Made by a program: the position numbers and the translations under genes. A DNA stretch of 15,776 nucleotides from UBA7359 sp041689615 (GTDB lineage Bacteria; Pseudomonadota; Gammaproteobacteria; Eutrophobiales; Eutrophobiaceae): positions 1 through 15,776 of the forward strand of contig JBDNFW010000060.1 in NCBI GenBank assembly GCA_041689615.1, read 5' to 3'. The notes under the pieces were generated by a model, which saw only the letters and a program-made list of their open reading frames with translations, was not told the DNA's origin and did not search any database. This document shows positions 14,922-15,776 of the stretch, piece after piece. The first letter of the stretch is position 1; the number at the start of each line of letters is the position of its first letter.

Positions 14922-14998
14922 CCACTCCACTTTCTAATCGGCCTCGCAATGGGCCAAAATGGAAGTGTACAACAAACCATTTAACGAAAGCGGAGTGG
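14922..14998 (+). ncRNA. Branched RNA fold in the IS110 left end; candidate bridge-RNA-like or translation-blocking structure
   Basis: Bases 14922-14934 pair with 14986-14998 in 12 of 13 positions (one A-C mismatch). Inside are two further stems: GGCC (14940-14943) with GGCC (14952-14955), and AAATGG (14957-14962) with CCATTT (14977-14982). Together they give a three-way junction ending two bases before the transposase ATG. The 3' arm contains the GGAG Shine-Dalgarno (14992-14995), which would be hidden. IS110-family recombinases are known to use a structured bridge RNA encoded in a non-coding end; whether this fold is that RNA or only a translation block is not settled by the sequence. Confidence 0.45.
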
Positions 14999-15000
14999 AT

Positions 15001-15648
15001 ATGATTAATATTACAACAATTGGTCTTGATATAGCCCCAACAGTAGGCGCTTTAGGCGAAATCAATCTTTCATTTTTATGCAATTAACCAACCTGGGAAA
15101 CTCATCAAAAAGAAACAACTTAAGCGTCATCAATTATTAGATGCTATGGCGAACATACCGCCTTGTGTGATTGTCATGGAGGCCTGCGGTGGTGCGAACT
15201 ACTGGGCGAGAGAATTTATTAAGCTTGGTCATCAAGTAAAACTCATTGCACCACAATATGTGAAACCTTACGTCAAAGGGAACAAGAATGATTACAACGA
15301 TGCCGAAGCCATAGCCGAAGCATCGCAACGAAGTAACATGCGATTTGTGCCGATTAAATCAATAGAGCAACAAGACATTCAAAACTTTCATCGCCAACGT
15401 GAGCTGATAAAAAAATCACGTAATGCGCTGGTGAATCAGGTACGTGGATTACTAGCAGAGTACGGCATTGTTATCAACAAAGGTGTCGCTGTAGTACGTC
15501 AAGGCTTGCCCGAGATACCGGGTGATGCCGATAATGGTTTGACCGACTTATCACGGGAATGTTTTTCTGAATGTCTTGATAACCTACGCACACTTGACCA
15601 AGACTTTAAACGTTGTGAACAACGAATAAAGTCACTTGTTACCAACAA
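15001..15648 (+). pseudogene. IS110-family transposase, frameshifted and 3'-truncated
   Basis: The ATG at 15001 opens MINITTIGLDIA, with the first catalytic Asp of the DEDD (RuvC-like) domain. That frame then goes out of register and stops at 15085-15087. Family-like sequence resumes in the next frame from 15059 (KSIFHFYAINQPGKLIKKKQ), continues through VMEACGGANYWAREF (catalytic Glu) and NKNDYNDAEAIAEA (catalytic Asp pair), and ends near CEQRIKSLV. Removing 22 bases at 15037-15058 would join LDIA directly to KSIFHF. The C-terminal domain with the essential serine is missing beyond about 15648. An internal ATG at 15146 leaves an open frame of 176 codons, but that protein would lack the first catalytic Asp and the serine domain. 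Inactive by any reading. Confidence 0.85.
15037..15058 (+). repeat. 22-base apparent insertion in the IS110 transposase frame
   Basis: Deleting these bases restores a continuous family-like sequence from IGLDIA to KSIFHFYAINQPGK. The segment contains TAGGCG twice, separated by CTT (15044-15058). Its origin is unknown; exact borders can slide by a base or two. Confidence 0.55.
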
Positions 15649-15651
15649 TGC

Positions 15652-15689
15652 AAAACTGAGCCACCCCAACGGTTGAAAAGTGAGCCACA
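15652..15689 (+). repeat. IS21 left-end terminal repeats L1 and L2
   Basis: The two copies share AAAA-TGAGCCAC with a C/G difference after the A-run. They lie between the truncated IS110 frame and istA. Family knowledge says such repeats are the IstA binding sites. Confidence 0.7.
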
Positions 15690-15726
15690 CGACTCACACT
15701 GATGCTTTTTCATAATGAGGAGCATC

Positions 15727-15776
15727 ATGATTTCAACAGAGGAACTCATGACCATTCAAATATTACATAAACAAGG
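15727..15776 (+). CDS. istA: IS21-family transposase IstA, N-terminal fragment
   Basis: MISTEELMTIQILHKQG, 17 residues to the window edge, is the typical opening of the IstA helix-turn-helix region. A GAGGAG Shine-Dalgarno (15717-15722) lies four bases before the ATG. IstA is the DDE transposase of IS21 elements and normally works with the ATPase IstB, which would lie outside the window. Confidence 0.8.
   Translation, partial: MISTEELMTIQILHKQ

Larger units (their letters stand above)
14889..15648 (+). mobile_element. IS110-family insertion sequence, interrupted on its right side
   Basis: A left non-coding end of about 112 bases followed by a DEDD-type transposase frame. The left boundary is placed where the tRNA-Leu match ends; IS110 elements lack terminal inverted repeats, so it is approximate. 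The right part, including the C-terminal transposase domain and right end, is absent because an IS21-type end begins at about 15649. The element is therefore defective in cis. Confidence 0.75.
15649..15776 (+). mobile_element. IS21-family insertion sequence, left end (continues off the window)
   Basis: Two related terminal repeats, AAAACTGAGCCACC (15652-15665) and AAAAGTGAGCCACA (15676-15689), 24 bases apart, match the multiple terminal repeats of IS21 elements that bind the transposase. An istA-like start follows at 15727. The left tip is placed at TG (15649-15650) by family habit; the exact tip and target duplication cannot be confirmed without the other end. Confidence 0.8.

Noticed and set aside
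14927..14933. CCACTT in the IS110 end complementary to AAGTGG in the tRNA fragment, as a possible target guide
   Set aside because: Six bases are too few to separate from chance, and the same bases are needed for the outer stem.
15137..15328. 63-codon minus-strand ORF inside the IS110 transposase
   Set aside because: It is antisense to the conserved DEDD-domain coding sequence and has no supporting signals.
1..15776. CRISPR array, prophage, restriction or other defence system
   Set aside because: No regularly spaced repeats, phage structural genes, nucleases or toxin-antitoxin pairs were seen; apart from the two insertion sequences the right two-thirds is ordinary core genome.

Overview
This window looks like the chromosome of a moderately AT-rich gammaproteobacterium. 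Most of it is one co-oriented minus-strand run of housekeeping genes in the order rnr, rlmB, rpsF, rpsR, a DUF2232 membrane protein, rplI, dnaB, alr, radA. This is the order known from Pseudomonas-like Gammaproteobacteria. At the left edge is the signal-peptide end of a PQQ-dependent methanol-dehydrogenase-type enzyme, which suggests a methylotroph or methanol user. The species cannot be named from the sequence alone.

Left part (1-3629): the 5' end of the periplasmic PQQ alcohol dehydrogenase, a LysR-type regulator and a MocR/GntR-aminotransferase regulator all read leftward. A 466-base gap between the two regulators (1475-1940) holds no convincing large gene. It does hold an operator-like tandem motif also found upstream of the MocR gene, a TATAAT box, a strong hairpin and a very short ORF with a good ribosome binding site. 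It may be a decayed MocR target or a small transcript.

Middle (3630-6904): a CNNM/CBS/CorC-type membrane protein (TTG start) and a PilZ protein closely resembling Pseudomonas MapZ (PA4608) read rightward. They run convergently into radA with only two bases between the stop codons.

Right part (6905-14796): radA and alr are separated by a 187-base spacer with a hairpin. alr overlaps dnaB by four bases and rlmB overlaps rnr by eight bases, so both pairs are probably translationally coupled. rpsF has a well-formed promoter with a GC-rich discriminator and encodes an S6 with a long Ala/Glu/Pro-rich tail.

Right edge (14797-15776): a stable-RNA-type promoter is followed by the first 16 bases of what looks like a tRNA-Leu gene, broken off by an IS110-family element. 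The non-coding end of that element can fold into a branched structure that buries the transposase ribosome binding site. The transposase frame is broken by an apparent 22-base insertion and then cut by the left end of an IS21-family element (two terminal repeats and the start of istA), which runs off the window. The edge is therefore a nest of insertions: tRNA-Leu, then IS110, then IS21.
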